From positions 61,001,548 through 61,065,547 of the forward strand of contig NC_087064.1 in assembly GCF_963678635.1 (NCBI RefSeq): a stretch of 64,000 bases of DNA. The letters are read 5' to 3'. Below the pieces are notes generated by a model, which saw only the letters and a program-made list of their open reading frames with translations, made no database searches and was not told the DNA's origin. The translations under genes were made by a program, and so were the position numbers. Shown one piece after another: positions 11,901 to 22,529 of this stretch (within the stretch, counting starts at the first letter, position 1; every line of letters starts with the position of its first letter). The stretch is from Symsagittifera roscoffensis (Eukaryota; Xenacoelomorpha; Acoela; Convolutidae).

Positions 11901-14900
11901 AGTTTTTGGCTGAAAAGTGAAATCAAGTATATCAATAGAAAGATTGGAAGCACTTCTATCCATAGTAAAATTAATTAGTAGTTTTAATTAAGTAGTTTTA
12001 TCTGAGTTTAAGGTTAATTTATTTGAACAAAGCCAGGAAAAAATGTCGGTCAAATCTAACTGGTATTCTTCATAGATAGATGTTTGACATGATATGTTTG
12101 TATCATCTACAAATAGAAACACATTTGAATTGCAAACTGCTGCTTTATGTCGTTTATATAATCAAGAAACAAGAAAGCGCCTAAAACAGAGCCTGGAGGT
12201 ATTCCCGTGTTTACTTGCAACCAATCAGATGAACAGTTGTTTTCATGCACACATTGATACCTATTAGATAGATAGCTTTCTCGAACCATTATAGCAATTT
12301 CCACAAGCTCCATAGCATTCTAATTTCCTCAAAAGAATTTTATGGTCCAGCGTATCAAATGCCTTTTTTTGAATCAATGAAGAAGCTATATTTAATGTTT
12401 TTATCAACACCTAGTCTTAATCTTTCAGTCAATTCAGCTAATGCATCAACTGTGGCAAACTTCTCCCTGAACCCAAACTGACGATGATACAGTAATTCAA
12501 ACTTTTCAAGATAATTGTAAAATCGAGAGTGCATGATTTTTTCAATGACTTCGCTGCAGCTACTTAGAAGTGATATTGGACGGTAATTGCTCGTAATTAT
12601 TCTGCTATCAGCTTTATGAAGAGGTTAAACCCGAGAATACTTGAGGCTTTGAGGAAACATGCCGGAGCAAAATGAGAAATTAGTTCCTGTTTGATTGTTT
12701 GATTCACCTACCTGCCTGCATAAAATTTAGGGCAATTTTTACCCTACCCCACCCCCTACGGTCTTAGAAAAGCTTCACAACTCGGTACTTTTTTCACTTT
12801 TTCCCCGTTTTTTCGGAAATTTTCGATTTCCTCAAAAACTACCCGTCCAGATTTGGGACTAAGGGTTTAATCGATAGACCAGGTTGTAGGAAACTCCCAT
12901 GCACACGCGGCTGGTCCCTAATTTGCTTAGGGGAAGAGCTATAGACTTAGGAAAAGTCACTTTTTTGGCCTTTTTTCAAATCTTTCCGATTTCCTCAAAA
13001 ACTACCCGTCCAGATTTGGGATTAAGGGTTTAATCGATAGACCAGGTTGTAGGAATCCTCCCTACACAAACGGCTGGTCCTTAACTTGCCTAGGGGAAGA
13101 GCTATAGACTTAGGAAAAGTCACTTTTTTTTGACTTTTTTGGCCTTTTTTCAAATCTTTCCGATTTCCTCAAAAACTACCCGTCCAGATTTGGGATTAAG
13201 GGTTTAATCGATAGACCAGGTTGTAGGAATCCTCCCTACACAAACGGCTTGTCCCTAATTTGTCTAGGGGAAGAGCCATACACTTAGGAATAGTCAATTT
13301 TTCGGTTTTTAGGCCATTTTTTCAAACTTTTTCGATTTCTTCAAAAACTACCCATCCAGATTTGGGATTAAGGGTTTAATCGATAGACCAGGTTGTAGGA
13401 AACTCCCCTGACCAAGCGGCTGGTCCTTAATTTGTCTCGGGGAAGAGCTGTACACTTAGGAAAAGTTTTTTTAAAAGTTTTTTGGCATTGGAACAAAGAT
13501 TCAATATACAAAGATATAGGAAACACCTATGGTCTTGAAAAGTTCCCTCATGAAAACTTTTTACCAAAGCGTTACCAATGAATGCATAAGCTTCTCTTTC
13601 ACTTTTTTTTTGCGTACGAAGGGCGCTATCGACTTGAGAAACCTGAAATTTTAAAACAATTTTAAAATTATCAATATTAAAATAATCAAACAGGTCTCTC
13701 CAGCTTTCAGCTGGGCCCCTAGTTAAGTATGTTAAATAAGGTGCTAACACATACCTGCTTTTAACTTAAAAAAGGTTACTAATTTCATCGATGCGACAAG
13801 TATGCTTGGGCTTCAGACTCTCTATCACATCAATTGTCTCACAAATTGTACTATTAAAAAGATATACATAGATTGGCTTACGATTTCTATTTTAATCACT
13901 GGCTCCACGTGGTTAATTTTGCTTGCTAACTTGGTTCCTACCGAAGCGAAAAATGATTGAAAGCGTTAGATATTAGAAAGCGGTCAGATAGTTTATTGTT
14001 ATTGATTAAAAGAGCTGAAATTTTTGATGATTTTGCGGTCTTGCCATTTATTGCATTTAAAACTTCAAATACTTGTCTCGAGTCTCCAATACATTTATTA
14101 GATTTTTGATAGTAATAATCTTTTTTCGCGATTCTTATAAGTTTTTCGGCTTTTTAACGTTGGTCAGACAAAAGAATTCAATTTGTCTGACTTCACAATT
14201 TGTATTAGCTTCACAATTGGTCAGACAAAAGAATTCAATTTGTCTGACTTCACAATTTGTATTAGCGATTTCTTTTTATAAACGAATTCTTCAAGCCTTT
14301 AGCGAACCAAGGAGCATTAGTTTTGCTTTTGTGTATCATATTGCGTAATGGTGCAAAAAGGTTTAAGGATTTCATTAAGCTGTGATTGAACTTTTTGTAC
14401 GCAAGGTCTATGTTGTTATCGCTGATCAGGTTTGCATCTTCTAAGTTTTGTTTCAAACTTAACAAAAAAATCATTCATTTTATTTTCTTTTGTTAAAAAG
14501 GACATATCACGATATGAAAAATGAATTGTGTATGTTTAAGAGCTATACGCTATCTCTACGTGTTTTAACTAAGTCTACAATAATATAGCTATGTAGTGCA
14601 AATAGGTTTAAGCTCTAATGCTTCACAGCCGATTTTTATCTAGCATCGGTTTTGTGCTTAATAGCATTACTTCTATTTAAGCATGCATGTTAGATTTAAA
14701 TCATGCTTTGCATTTTTCATTTCTTTTTTTATGTATTATTTTTTACAATTGAAATCCAGGCTGTGTTAAGCACTTTTTTGTCGATGCTTGGTGATGTTTT
14801 TTAAATATAGGTTTGATTGATCATCTTCTTGTGCTCCTCCAATTTCTTGAGTGTTTATTTATTTTGTATTTTTAGATTAAATTTTGTTTTTAAGCTTAGC

Positions 14901-17900
14901 AACTTTTACTCTAATTGTTTTAGAGAGAAATTATTAATATTTTTTTCTAAGAGAAAGCAATTGGAAACTATCAATATTTTTTTTTCAAATCCTGATTGTT
15001 TGTCTTTTTTGTCTGTTTCGTTGAATCTGCCCTATCAACCGACGGCCGGTGCTTTCTTCAAATACCTTGCTCTGTTTTGAAGGGTACGCCTAGTGACTAA
15101 GTTACTTGCTTAACTTGTAATTTAAGCCTTTCTTGCTCGCAAAGTTAATTTTTTAATATTAGAGAGATAAAATAAAACTATTGAAAAGAAGTAAGAGTAT
15201 TGTTTTGAACGATTTTTAAAATTTTGTTTATCAACTTTAACATAATGTCATCAGTGTTTTGCGATGTGCCTGCGTTTTCACCAGGAGTTTTTTGCTCGCT
15301 TTTTTATCGTAAAGCAGTTATAATTCGACATCACAAACTCTTTTTCATTGATAAAATTAAATTCAAATGTTTTTCTTCCTTATAATTTAATGACTTGCGC
15401 TTATCCTTTACAATGCAGAAAGTTCTGCACTGGTTCGCTAGTATTCATTAAACTCTGGCAATTGTGTCTGTCAGCATCTTTTCACATTTTTAACGTAGTC
15501 GAGAAAAATATTTTAAAAAGTCGCTCAAAAGTTACTGTAGTAAATCATTTGATAGCTCGGTTTGTTATCGATTCAAATACTAATTTTGTCCATTTGGTGC
15601 ATAGGTAACACAATTATTTAACGCTTTGCGCAGAGTACCAACCGTTAGGATGACAAACATCACTGATTCGAGACCGAACAAAGGCCGTCAAATCCAAAAT
15701 TGTTTTTCATCTGATTACAACCTAAAAAACTTGACATTTTCCCAATTTGCAACGGAGTACTAGACTTTTTCCCATAAATAACTGGTTCACATGGCTCATC
15801 TGCTGGTCCCCTCTGTTGAAACTATTTTCAATTTTTTCGGCGTTTTCGATTTTTTTTTTGCTTGGCGGCTTTCTTGTATTGTGTCGCTAGCTAGTGGTGT
15901 GTTGCTCCTCTTCACTTGTGTGAGGTTTTGTGTTGCTCGATTTTCCAAAAGAGATTTTTAGATTTATAAGTGCGATGGAGACTGGGTCATAGTTAATCTG
16001 GGTCAAAAAGCTAAAGGATTACATCGCGTTTTTAACAATCCGTTTTCTGTTCGATTTTTGTGGCTTCTGTTTATGGATCGCAAGTGATGCGAAGCTCGGC
16101 TTTATATCTTGTGCATTAACTACGAATGATAAAAGTTTGAAAATTACTATTGAATCTTTAGATAGGCTTATTTTTGTCGGAAAAAGCGCCATTGTATGGG
16201 TGCTTTGATTTTGATTAACTTCATTTCGTTACTTATTTTCTGTTGGACAGCATATAGGATAGATTAGTTTAATCTTACCCAGTAATCGATTTTTAGTTGA
16301 TAGCTTCTCCTCTGCTTTCTGCTCCAATTGGACCATTCGTTTCTTGTACAAGTTGGCCACCTTCTGGGAAATCATCTGGAACCTGGCTACCAGTTTGCGT
16401 CTCCTCAGTCTTCTGTTTTTCTCTATCCTCTCTTCCGTGGACATATCTTCTTCTTGGTAGATCATCATCTGGCTTCTCTTCTGCTGCTCCAGCCGCTTCT
16501 GCTTCTCCGCATTGACAGCTGCCTCCATCAGACTGTTCTTTTTCAGCTTCTCAATGTTCGCGTGCACTTTTTCACTGGAACAACAACATTCGCTAACGAA
16601 ATGATATTATAAACCATTTATTCGCAACATATGATATTTCCGATTATTTGAGCTGTTTGTTTTCGAAAGGAGAACTGCTACGCTACTGCGCCCTTAAGAT
16701 ATTCTGGAAATTCCTTAGAGATTTAACGTTCGAAAAGGGTAGACCATAAAAGCGACAGACTTTAATCCCGTTCCTCTAAAGCTCCTACAGTACGCTGGCG
16801 ACAGTATTTACAAAATACAAAAATTGATCAACCCAATCTTATTGATAAACCCAATCCGATAAACCCGACATTTTCAGGTCAAAAGAATATCCCGAAAGTG
16901 CCGGCGATCAGCTTGTACACAATTGTTTTATTGTTCTTGTTCGGACCATTTGAAAAAATGGGGAGGAACTTCGTATTCGGGTGTGCTTTGATTTTTGTAA
17001 CGCAAAAGCTAGTCCCCTAAATAATTTGACGAAAGTTTTCCCGGTATTGTGAAGAAAATTTTGAAGAAAATTTTCCCGGTATTGTGAAAAACTGGAGAAA
17101 AGGTTTTTGTTTAAATTTCGTGCGGATGAAGCGACCGATGAACGTTTGTTATATATATGAAAATTTTGTAAAAGAAAATTGGGGAAAGTTTTTTCATTTT
17201 TTGTTTATTTATTTTTTGACAATAATTGTAGTCATCTAAAATTTTTTGAAAAAAAAAAAAACGTTTTTTGGTCTAATTTCGAGCGAGTAGACTTATTTAA
17301 TGCTTAAGTTAAGCCGTTTACAATAGCTTATTTGTGCCTATTTTTAGTTTTACTTCAGTAAAATTAGTTTTTGGGAGTTTTTTTACTCCATTTTGGGAAT
17401 CATTTAATTTTTTTTTGTTTTCTACAAAAATCGCTTAATTACTCCAATTTGCTTATTTACCTTTGACTGTCGAATATGCCTAAGCTCTAGTTTTTCGTTC
17501 AGATTCTTTAATCACACCACGCACAAAACAAGACACTAATTTGAAAGAAAAAAAAACGTTTATCGCTTGCACAGTAACAGGCTATCCTTGTTTTGCCATG
17601 TGTATTAGTGTATTTTTTTTCTCACACATTTACTTTGTTTGCACAACGCTGGTTTCAACCTTTATCATGTTTAAAATTATCATGTTTCACCTGAAGCTTC
17701 TGAGCGCCATCAAGTCCTGCATGGGGTCTCTGTTGACCGACAGTCCCTGTTTTTGTCTCTCCTGCTCCATGCGAAGTTGTTTGAACTGACTGATGATTTC
17801 TTCGAAGCTCTTCTGGTTGATAGACTCTCTCTGCTCCTGGTTCAGCTCAACAGGTCTCTCTCTCAGTTCACGTATCTTTCTCAGTTTGTCTCCTGAAAAA

Positions 17901-20900
17901 ATTAGCCGTGATTGTGTTAGTTAAAAATATATATTTTTTTTCCAGCTGACATTTCAACAAAATAGTAGGTTCTTTTGCAAGTTGAGGTATATTTTAACTG
18001 TTTTACAATTTTAAGATCTGAGTTTCCGGAAACTAAAAATCTAGTAAAGCAGGATTTTTATAGCGCAAAATTTGAAGCAATTTTTTTTCCTGTGCCTCAG
18101 TTACCGCTTGAAAATTTTTGTTTCAGTTTTAAGCTTGCGATATGCAAGCGTTATCAAATCGAAAGATTGACTTTATTCAATTTAACAGCTTCTTCAGTAG
18201 AATCACTGAATCATTTGATGGCTTGACTTACAGAAAATATAAGCTCAGGAGTTTATTCTGCGCGCTGGGCTTAGATAGTTGAGTAATTATCGTAAAAAGT
18301 AAAAGTATCGAGTATTAAATGAAAGAGTACAGAACATAATGTCCTTTTACGAAGACAAAACTGATCTGTACTTTTTCAGAGCGTTATCTAGTTTGTGTTG
18401 AACCATTGTAAATTTTGTTTCATTTTTATTTTTTCTTTCGTATTATTAAAATTCAGTTTTTCATCCTACTGAAATTTTTGTCAGCTTTTTTTGAAAAGAC
18501 GTTTCCTTGCAGACTCCCGGAAACGTAACTAAACGCAAGAAGATGACTTGTGCCTTAGCAATTTAATCCCAGGACAATCGCCCTTATTTTCGGGATGCTA
18601 GGTTGGGACTACGGGCTGGCAAACCCTTTAGCTTTGCGTTTTTGTGCCAACAGTTCAAAAAAAGCTGACAAAGCGATCAGGTCCTAAGTTTAAGTTCGAG
18701 AATGATTCTAAAAAATATTGATTTTTTTAGGCTTTTGGCATTGGTTAAACCTTTTTTAAATTTCTATACCGGCTGAAAATGTCCAGAAAATTTGGCCATA
18801 TTAGTCAAAGGACGTCTAATTATTTGCGGGCTTTTGAAGTTCATTGAACTATTGCTTGTTTTTGGTTCATTTTGGAATGATTCATTGAAAATATTGGCAA
18901 GGCCATTTCATTTTGGTTAGAAACGTTTCATTGAAGTCATTTGCAAGGTCATTTCTGTTCAAAATTTACGCGAATTAAGTAACGCGAATTTGTCTGGCTT
19001 TAAAATGGCAAAAATTTCTCTCGTTTAATTCTTTGATGATTACCGAAATCCCCTTTGAAGTAAGTTTTCTTTTCATTTTGGATTAAAACGGTGTTAAGTC
19101 ATAGAAATTGTTTGAAAATGTAGCGATGTTAATTTGCTAAGGCAACAAAAAGTAGGGAGTGAAATTGTAGGGTGTTAAGTTGTTTAGAGTTAAAAAGGGG
19201 GGAACCAATAAATTGAGTTCCGAGAAATTTTGTTTCGCCTGAACACTAGCGGCATACATTCGTGTATCGCATTTAATGCAAAACTCCCTTTCGCTTCAAT
19301 TGAGTTTCTTCTCAAAATCCTCTTATCTCGAGACAAACATAAAAATATATTTTTTTCAGCGTTTTTTAAATTATTTTTCGGACTCAGTGTCTTTCATCAT
19401 ATTTTCCTTCGACTGGCTGACATTCTTTTTTTGTCTTGTATCCGCGTAGTGACTCGAAGGTCTGCTTCGCCACTGTGTGATAATTTTCAGCAAGCCATAA
19501 CCTAGAAAGCTTATGTAATTGATTTGCAATGCTGCAATATTGAGAGTAAATAAATCAGCCGAAGTATAAATCAACCGAGTATAGAAGCCCTCTGAAAAGT
19601 TAAATCATATGACTAATTTGCATAACTTTCGTTACTCTTAACACTTGCGAGCGCTAGTGTATTAGTACGAACCGTCTTTTTTTCGAACCTAACTCACAAA
19701 TAAGTGTTAAAAGTGTTCACTTATTTGGTGGCACTTTTGCTACATCACGATCTGTAGCATGGGAAATTTCATAGCATCTGTTCTCTTCTTTATTGGTGGC
19801 TAGTGTTTGTGATTTTTTAAGCGTTCGTGGCTGAATGGTTAGTGCATGCTACTCATAATCTCTAGGTCGCAGATTGAAATCTAGACGTAGCCGAGTTTTT
19901 ACTACTTCGAGCCTTATCTCTACTTTTTCTTATTGCACTTTTTAGAAATAGCAGCTATTTGTCGTGCTCTCCTATGTGTACATAATTGTTACAGAACTAT
20001 TAAATAACACTTAATTATTTTCGGCTGGTTGATGTTTCGGCTGTTTAATACTTCGGCTGGTTTATATGCCACCGCAATATTAGCATTCCTATTGATATGT
20101 AGTAGTGAATAAATCAATGATGAAAAAGAGAAAATGAAAGATTTTTTGCAAGATACCTGAAATGGCAGGCAGAGTGAGTTGTCTTTGGATGACTCTATCT
20201 ACCTCGTCTCTCCTTCTTCTCTGCTCCTTCCGTATTAGCCACGTAGACTTGGCAGGCCTTGTTTGTCTCACTTTATACCCGCGGCTGCTCGATTGACTTG
20301 TGATATGAACCACACTTGTTGCCATGTCGCCTGTATAATTTTATTTTTCAGAGGCTAAATTGTTAAAGATCTATAGAAATTAGATAATTATTGCAATTAT
20401 TACATTTTTGTATGGAAAGATGTTCGAATATGCACTTTTTGAAAAGGAGAAACTATCAATTTTCTTTGAGAAAAACTGCTAAGAAATGGAATTCTCTTTA
20501 AGAACAGGAATAGTTTCCGCAAAAATATAATATTAGATTGTTAAATTGTTATGCAATATCAGTTGTGAACTGCGGTTTGATCTAGTGGCCCTTCAGTCAC
20601 CCAATTATGAAGCATAAAATAACTTCAAAAACAGGTTGTCCGAAGTATTTTAAGTTTGCGTAACTAGAGCTCTGTTAGTGGCTGATTGCAATCAAATAGT
20701 TTATTCTTTGTTTTCATTATGCTGCTGCTAAGCTCCAAAAATCATATCGGAGATATTCAGCAATTTGTTTGAAATTTGCGATATTTTTTTTAAATAGAGC
20801 TTGAAGAATATAAGTACAATGATTGTGACGTTCCAAAATGCAGTACTTATTATATTTCTTGCTCTATGAAAATCAGGATGTCAAAATTGTGCAATTATCT

Positions 20901-21820
20901 GATTTCGAACCAAATATTTGCTCCCGATGATGTCCCTAAATTATCCTTAATGCTAATATACTTAATCTGAAATATAGTTATAAAAAAAATGTCATCTGTA
21001 TTTTAAAGATGGTTCAGAAATTTTTAATCTCTTCTTTTTGTCCTAACCCACTTCATTCCCTAATACATTTTTAGGTTACTTATATCGAGGCTCATCTGAT
21101 GAGCTCGAATGCTCAACTTTTTGTCCTTGGCTGAGTGCGTCGGTCATCGTTTTGTTTCCTTGATTGTATCCCCTCTGTTCGAACTCAAACTTGAAAAATA
21201 AAAAATGTTCCGATCTCAGTAATAGTTGCAAGTTGCAAGCAAAGAAGTTTTGAACATATTTAAAGAAAAAGATATTTATTCCAAATTTTCCATTTTTCGT
21301 CTAATCCGCGCTGTTGCAATTCATTTTAAAGTACGGAATTGTTCAGACTGGTTTTTCTGTATACTAAGAGATCTTTTTGAAATCTTTTGGGAATCTGAGT
21401 TAAGACTGACAGGGTTTCAAACCGCTTCAATAATTGGAACCGTTACACTAAAAGTTAAAACTAGACTTTTTCTCTTTAAACTTTGCTTAATTATCACTTA
21501 TGTTGACTTGAAAAAGCACGCTAATTTTTTTTCCTATTAGATCTGGTGCAAATTTCCCTCTAATGTGGCTGCGATAATGTGAATAATGAATACAAAAGCT
21601 TTATCATGTTTCTAACCGATCGGTTGCGAGCTTTTTCCTTTCTCTTTTGTAGGGCGAATAAACTTTTAAAAAGCTGAAATTTACCTGTAGTTTGTGGTCT
21701 TGATGTTTTTCTTCTAATTTCGCCCTGTCTGCTATCTGGACCTATGTCCATCACTGTTGAAACACTCGTTTTCTCCCTTGAAGGGGCAGCGAAGGTAACT
21801 GATCTCTGAACTTTCTCCAT
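2970..21820 (-). CDS. Unrecognised coiled-coil protein, seven exons
   Basis: Minus-strand exons: 21820-21685, 20330-20157, 17892-17691, 16574-16279, 7218-7020, 3619-3555 and 3046-2970. All six introns start GT and end AG, and every junction keeps the phase (lengths 136, 174, 202, 296, 199, 65, 77 nt), giving 382 codons before a TAG at 2972-2970. The protein starts MEKVQRSVTFAAPS, has a basic Ser/Arg-rich N-terminus (about 1-85), then long Lys/Glu/Gln/Arg helices that look like coiled coil (about 105-275, including NRRLRRRKLVARF and VANLYKKRM), and a compact part with SLFEAVVYMGYVKETEETL and DQKLSDFVFG. I do not recognise the family. An AG acceptor-like site lies 10 nt before the ATG. Intron 4 (9 kb) holds most of the transposons. 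Additional small exons in the long introns cannot be excluded. Divergent neighbour: USP39, about 1 kb away. Confidence 0.75.
3060..3554. other. Intron 6 of the coiled-coil gene, no further feature
   Basis: AT-rich sequence between the acceptor at 3046 and the donor at 3555. No open coding frame, RNA gene or repeat was seen. Confidence 0.5.
3706..3778. repeat. Short pyrimidine-rich tandem repeat
   Basis: About four imperfect copies of a 17-18 bp unit of the type TTTCCGATTCCTTCC follow each other. Simple low-complexity repeat inside intron 5 of the coiled-coil gene. Confidence 0.75.
4341..4738. repeat. Foldback (long inverted repeat) element
   Basis: The left arm (about 4341-4535) and the reverse complement of the right arm (about 4555-4738) align over their whole length with small gaps. 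Shared blocks include AATACTC-AACAACA, GGTTACCTA-CCAGCAAG, TCGATCTTTC-ATTAAAAA, TCTCGTCC-GAAA and TATAAAAGCTG. The spacer is only ~20 bp, so transcribed RNA would make a ~190-bp hairpin. No coding capacity. It resembles a foldback MITE. Confidence 0.82.
5018..5305 (-). other. Coding-like open stretch of unknown origin in intron 5
   Basis: A minus-strand frame of 95 codons (start MFLTVITLSVDPSTSNIV, then basic) overlaps a second one (5079-4852, 75 codons), and another coding-like frame occurs at about 5700-5460. Composition is less AT-rich than the surroundings. They lie inside intron 5 of the coiled-coil gene on its strand, so they could be alternative exons, or a decayed retroelement or processed copy. 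No family was recognised. Confidence 0.25.
5976..6090. repeat. Local ~65-bp tandem duplication
   Basis: The segment GTAAAGTGT-GACTTAGGTTCTTGC-TAGCAGCCGATAGA occurs at about 5983 and again at about 6045 with two or three differences. Rest of the neighbourhood (5.8-7.0 kb) shows no gene. Confidence 0.8.
7261..7293. repeat. Perfect 12-bp stem hairpin just upstream of an exon
   Basis: ATCTTGTGCTAA and TTAGCACAAGAT are perfect reverse complements separated by 9 nt. The hairpin lies in intron 4 about 43 nt before the exon at 7218 (minus strand), close to where the branch site would be. Confidence 0.85.
7524..7993 (+). repeat. Direct repeat, copy 1 (~465 bp)
   Basis: Nearly the same sequence as 8740-9205, beginning AACTGAA-CACGAATAGTG and ending AGTTTTTGAAGCC--TTTTAACC. 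Differences are scattered point changes and a few indels. The two copies enclose about 750 bp of unique sequence. No TG...CA ends, so an LTR identity is not supported by the termini. Confidence 0.85.
8740..9205 (+). repeat. Direct repeat, copy 2 (~465 bp)
   Basis: Second member of the pair described at 7524-7993. It ends about 140 bp before the decayed retroelement reading frame at 9345. The interval between the copies (7994-8739) has no gene that I can see. Confidence 0.85.
9345..10924 (+). pseudogene. Decayed retroelement: C-terminal reverse transcriptase plus nuclease-like domain
   Basis: Frame 1 begins QQGEPLAVFSFCLAIND (motif B style), then GYVDDISAGD (palm motif C with the YxDD box), KSELIVF, LLGAPIGEKAQETVV, and GGMGILQVPKLA (thumb). 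Near 10060 a frameshift moves to another frame, which has one in-frame TGA (10229-10231) and then continues to 10924. The second part has C-x-C-G-x9-H-x4-C (zinc ligands, near 10360-10410), then KRPDGLTLVPWTHGRALAWDF, which looks like a PD-(D/E)xK restriction-like endonuclease core, and DRATIFLRQRLGLAVQR. I recall this layout from a reverse-transcriptase family common in marine invertebrate genomes. The clade name is not certain. The N-terminal half is missing, so this is a 5'-truncated dead copy. Confidence 0.8.
10925..11482. other. Non-coding AT-rich interval
   Basis: Poly-A and poly-T tracts after the retroelement. A single stretch near 11120-11190 (CGATATCTCGAAAACTAC) resembles one unit of the ~170-bp satellites seen elsewhere. 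No gene. Confidence 0.4.
12700..13470. repeat. Tandem satellite array 1 (~170-bp unit, four copies)
   Basis: The motif CTCAAAAACTACCCGTCCAG recurs at about 12831, 12994, 13168 and 13340. Each is followed by TTAATCGATAGACCAGGTTG, then GGCTGGTCC, AGAGCTATAGACTTAGG and AAAAGTCACTTTTTT. Units are 163-174 bp with few differences. The array splits LINE B: protein text before it (LAPYLTYL) and after it (CSGMFPQSLK) are neighbours in intact elements, so the array plus ~250 bp of flank (about 12690-13725) was inserted. Confidence 0.88.
14162..14272. repeat. Duplicated palindrome, 57-bp period
   Basis: Two copies of a 57-bp unit, starting at 14162 and 14219. Each contains GTCAGACAAA and its perfect reverse complement TTTGTCTGAC around a 9-nt loop with an EcoRI-type GAATTC. 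The duplication lies in the linker region of LINE B. Confidence 0.9.
14480..16278. other. Part of intron 4, no defined feature
   Basis: AT-rich. Scattered minus-strand words at 15.3-15.4 kb (for example MSNYNCFTIKKR) hint at the worn endonuclease region of LINE B, but no continuous frame exists. No RNA gene or clear repeat was seen. Confidence 0.4.
16930..17592 (+). repeat. Dispersed repeat family R1, copy 1
   Basis: Begins with GTTCGGACCATT-GAAAA-TGGGGAGGAACTT and ends with CTTGCACAGTAACAGGCTAT plus CCTTGTT. An inverted copy is at 45545-46140 and partial copies are at 38028-38270 and 41459-41690. Copies share words such as TCTAATT-CGAGCGA near the middle. No protein-coding capacity is seen, so it is probably a non-autonomous element. 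It lies in intron 3 of the coiled-coil gene. Confidence 0.75.
19020..19205 (+). repeat. Dispersed repeat family R2, copy 1
   Basis: Shares TTTTCATTTTGGATT-AAACG-TGTTAAGT and GTGAAATTGTAGGGTGTTAA with an inverted copy at 57690-57880 and with a direct copy at about 58480-58630. Non-coding, origin unknown. The rest of intron 2 (17.9-20.15 kb) holds this and the SINE-like copy only. Confidence 0.7.
19622..19960 (+). mobile_element. tRNA-like SINE family B, copy 1
   Basis: A tRNA-like core at about 19826-19893 has an A-box-like GTGGCTGAATGGTTAGTGC and a degraded B-box. Copies at 42060-42480 and about 63080-63160 share the core, and the first two also share upstream CGAAC-T-AGTGTATTAGTACGAACC and downstream TTCGAG-CTTAT-T-TACTTTTTCTTATTG. 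So the tRNA-like part sits inside a larger ~300-bp dispersed unit. Confidence 0.7.
20335..21680. other. Intron 1 of the coiled-coil gene, no further feature
   Basis: AT-rich without supported frame, RNA gene or obvious repeat. Confidence 0.4.
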
Positions 21821-22529
21821 TTTGTCACTACTGTTAAAAATGGCCTTAATTAAGAATAAAATGTACCTCGAAATAATCTTGCAATAAATAATTCGAAACG
21901 TTTTTTTTTGCTCAAAAAACGCCAAGCCAGTCAAAAAAACGGGACATGAAAAAAGCGCACCACCGTTAAAAAATCTAACTTTTAACTCATCAAGCTTTGT
22001 GAAAAAAGATTTATTCAGCTTATAGATTTTGCGCAGCTGTGTTGTATTTGTGACCAAGTGTAATTGGTTGGTAAACGTCTGGCGTAAATCTTTTATAAAC
22101 GGTCTAATGGCAGTTTTCATTTTGAATCAAAAAGCTAATACGCGCATTTTGATTGTTCGTTTGTTTTGTTCCACTGTCATTCTAATTGAAAAAAAATAGT
22201 GTGCTAAGCTGAGATATAAATATCAAATCAGAAAGATTATCAGATTTTAGCTCTAAAACTGACTTGATTTACATCTAAGCTTTGGCAGGCGAGATTTGCG
22301 TTTGGGTGACAGTTCTCCTCTAGGCCGAGATTTTTTCAATATACTTAAGCGAAAAAACGAATAGAGTAAATATCGGTTAATAAAACGCATAACTCACGCG
22401 AATATCCAGGAAATGTAGTCCGAATGAAGTTTTGAACGATATTTGCTGAACCATCACTTTTTTCTTTAAAGGGAATGGCTTCTAGAGGAAGACCAGTAAG
22501 CCTTAATTTTTTTAAAAATTTTTGTAATA

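Larger units (their letters stand above)
11483..14474 (-). mobile_element. Degenerate non-LTR retrotransposon B (LINE), interrupted by a satellite insertion
   Basis: Minus-strand pieces in order: linker AYKKFNHSLMKSLNLF and TNAPWFAKGLKNSF (14474-14262); SLKPKH-C-IDEIS (near 13800); LAPYLTYL (near 13730); then after the inserted array CSGMFPQSLKYSRV (near 12650), SNYRPISLLSS (near 12580), QFGFREKF, DSKKAFDTLDHKIL, LQVNTGIPPGSVLG, LFVDDTNIS (YxDD-type box as VDD, near 12100), KYLGVIVDDKLKF and NIKPIIQYGLLVHG (thumb, 11483-11963). This is a full reverse transcriptase with several frameshifts. The endonuclease part should lie upstream (14.5-15.6 kb) but is too worn to define. It sits in intron 4 of the coiled-coil gene, in the same orientation. 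Confidence 0.88.

Noticed and set aside
16297-16612. Plus-strand frames of 72 and 94 codons
   Set aside because: They are antisense to exon 4 of the coiled-coil gene, whose splice sites and phase fit the minus strand.
19826-19893. Functional tRNA gene
   Set aside because: B box and stems are broken and the same core occurs in other copies inside a larger dispersed unit, so it is SINE-derived.
21085-21125. CTGATGAGCTCGAA, resembling a hammerhead ribozyme core
   Set aside because: Only 4 nt lie between the CTGATGA and GAA parts, so stem II cannot form, and no matching stems I and III were found.
21837-22120. Upstream part of a 186-codon minus-strand frame covering exon 1 of the coiled-coil gene
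   Set aside because: The residues before MEKVQRSVTF look non-coding (Phe/Lys-rich, AT-driven), and an acceptor-like AG sits between them and the chosen ATG at 21820.
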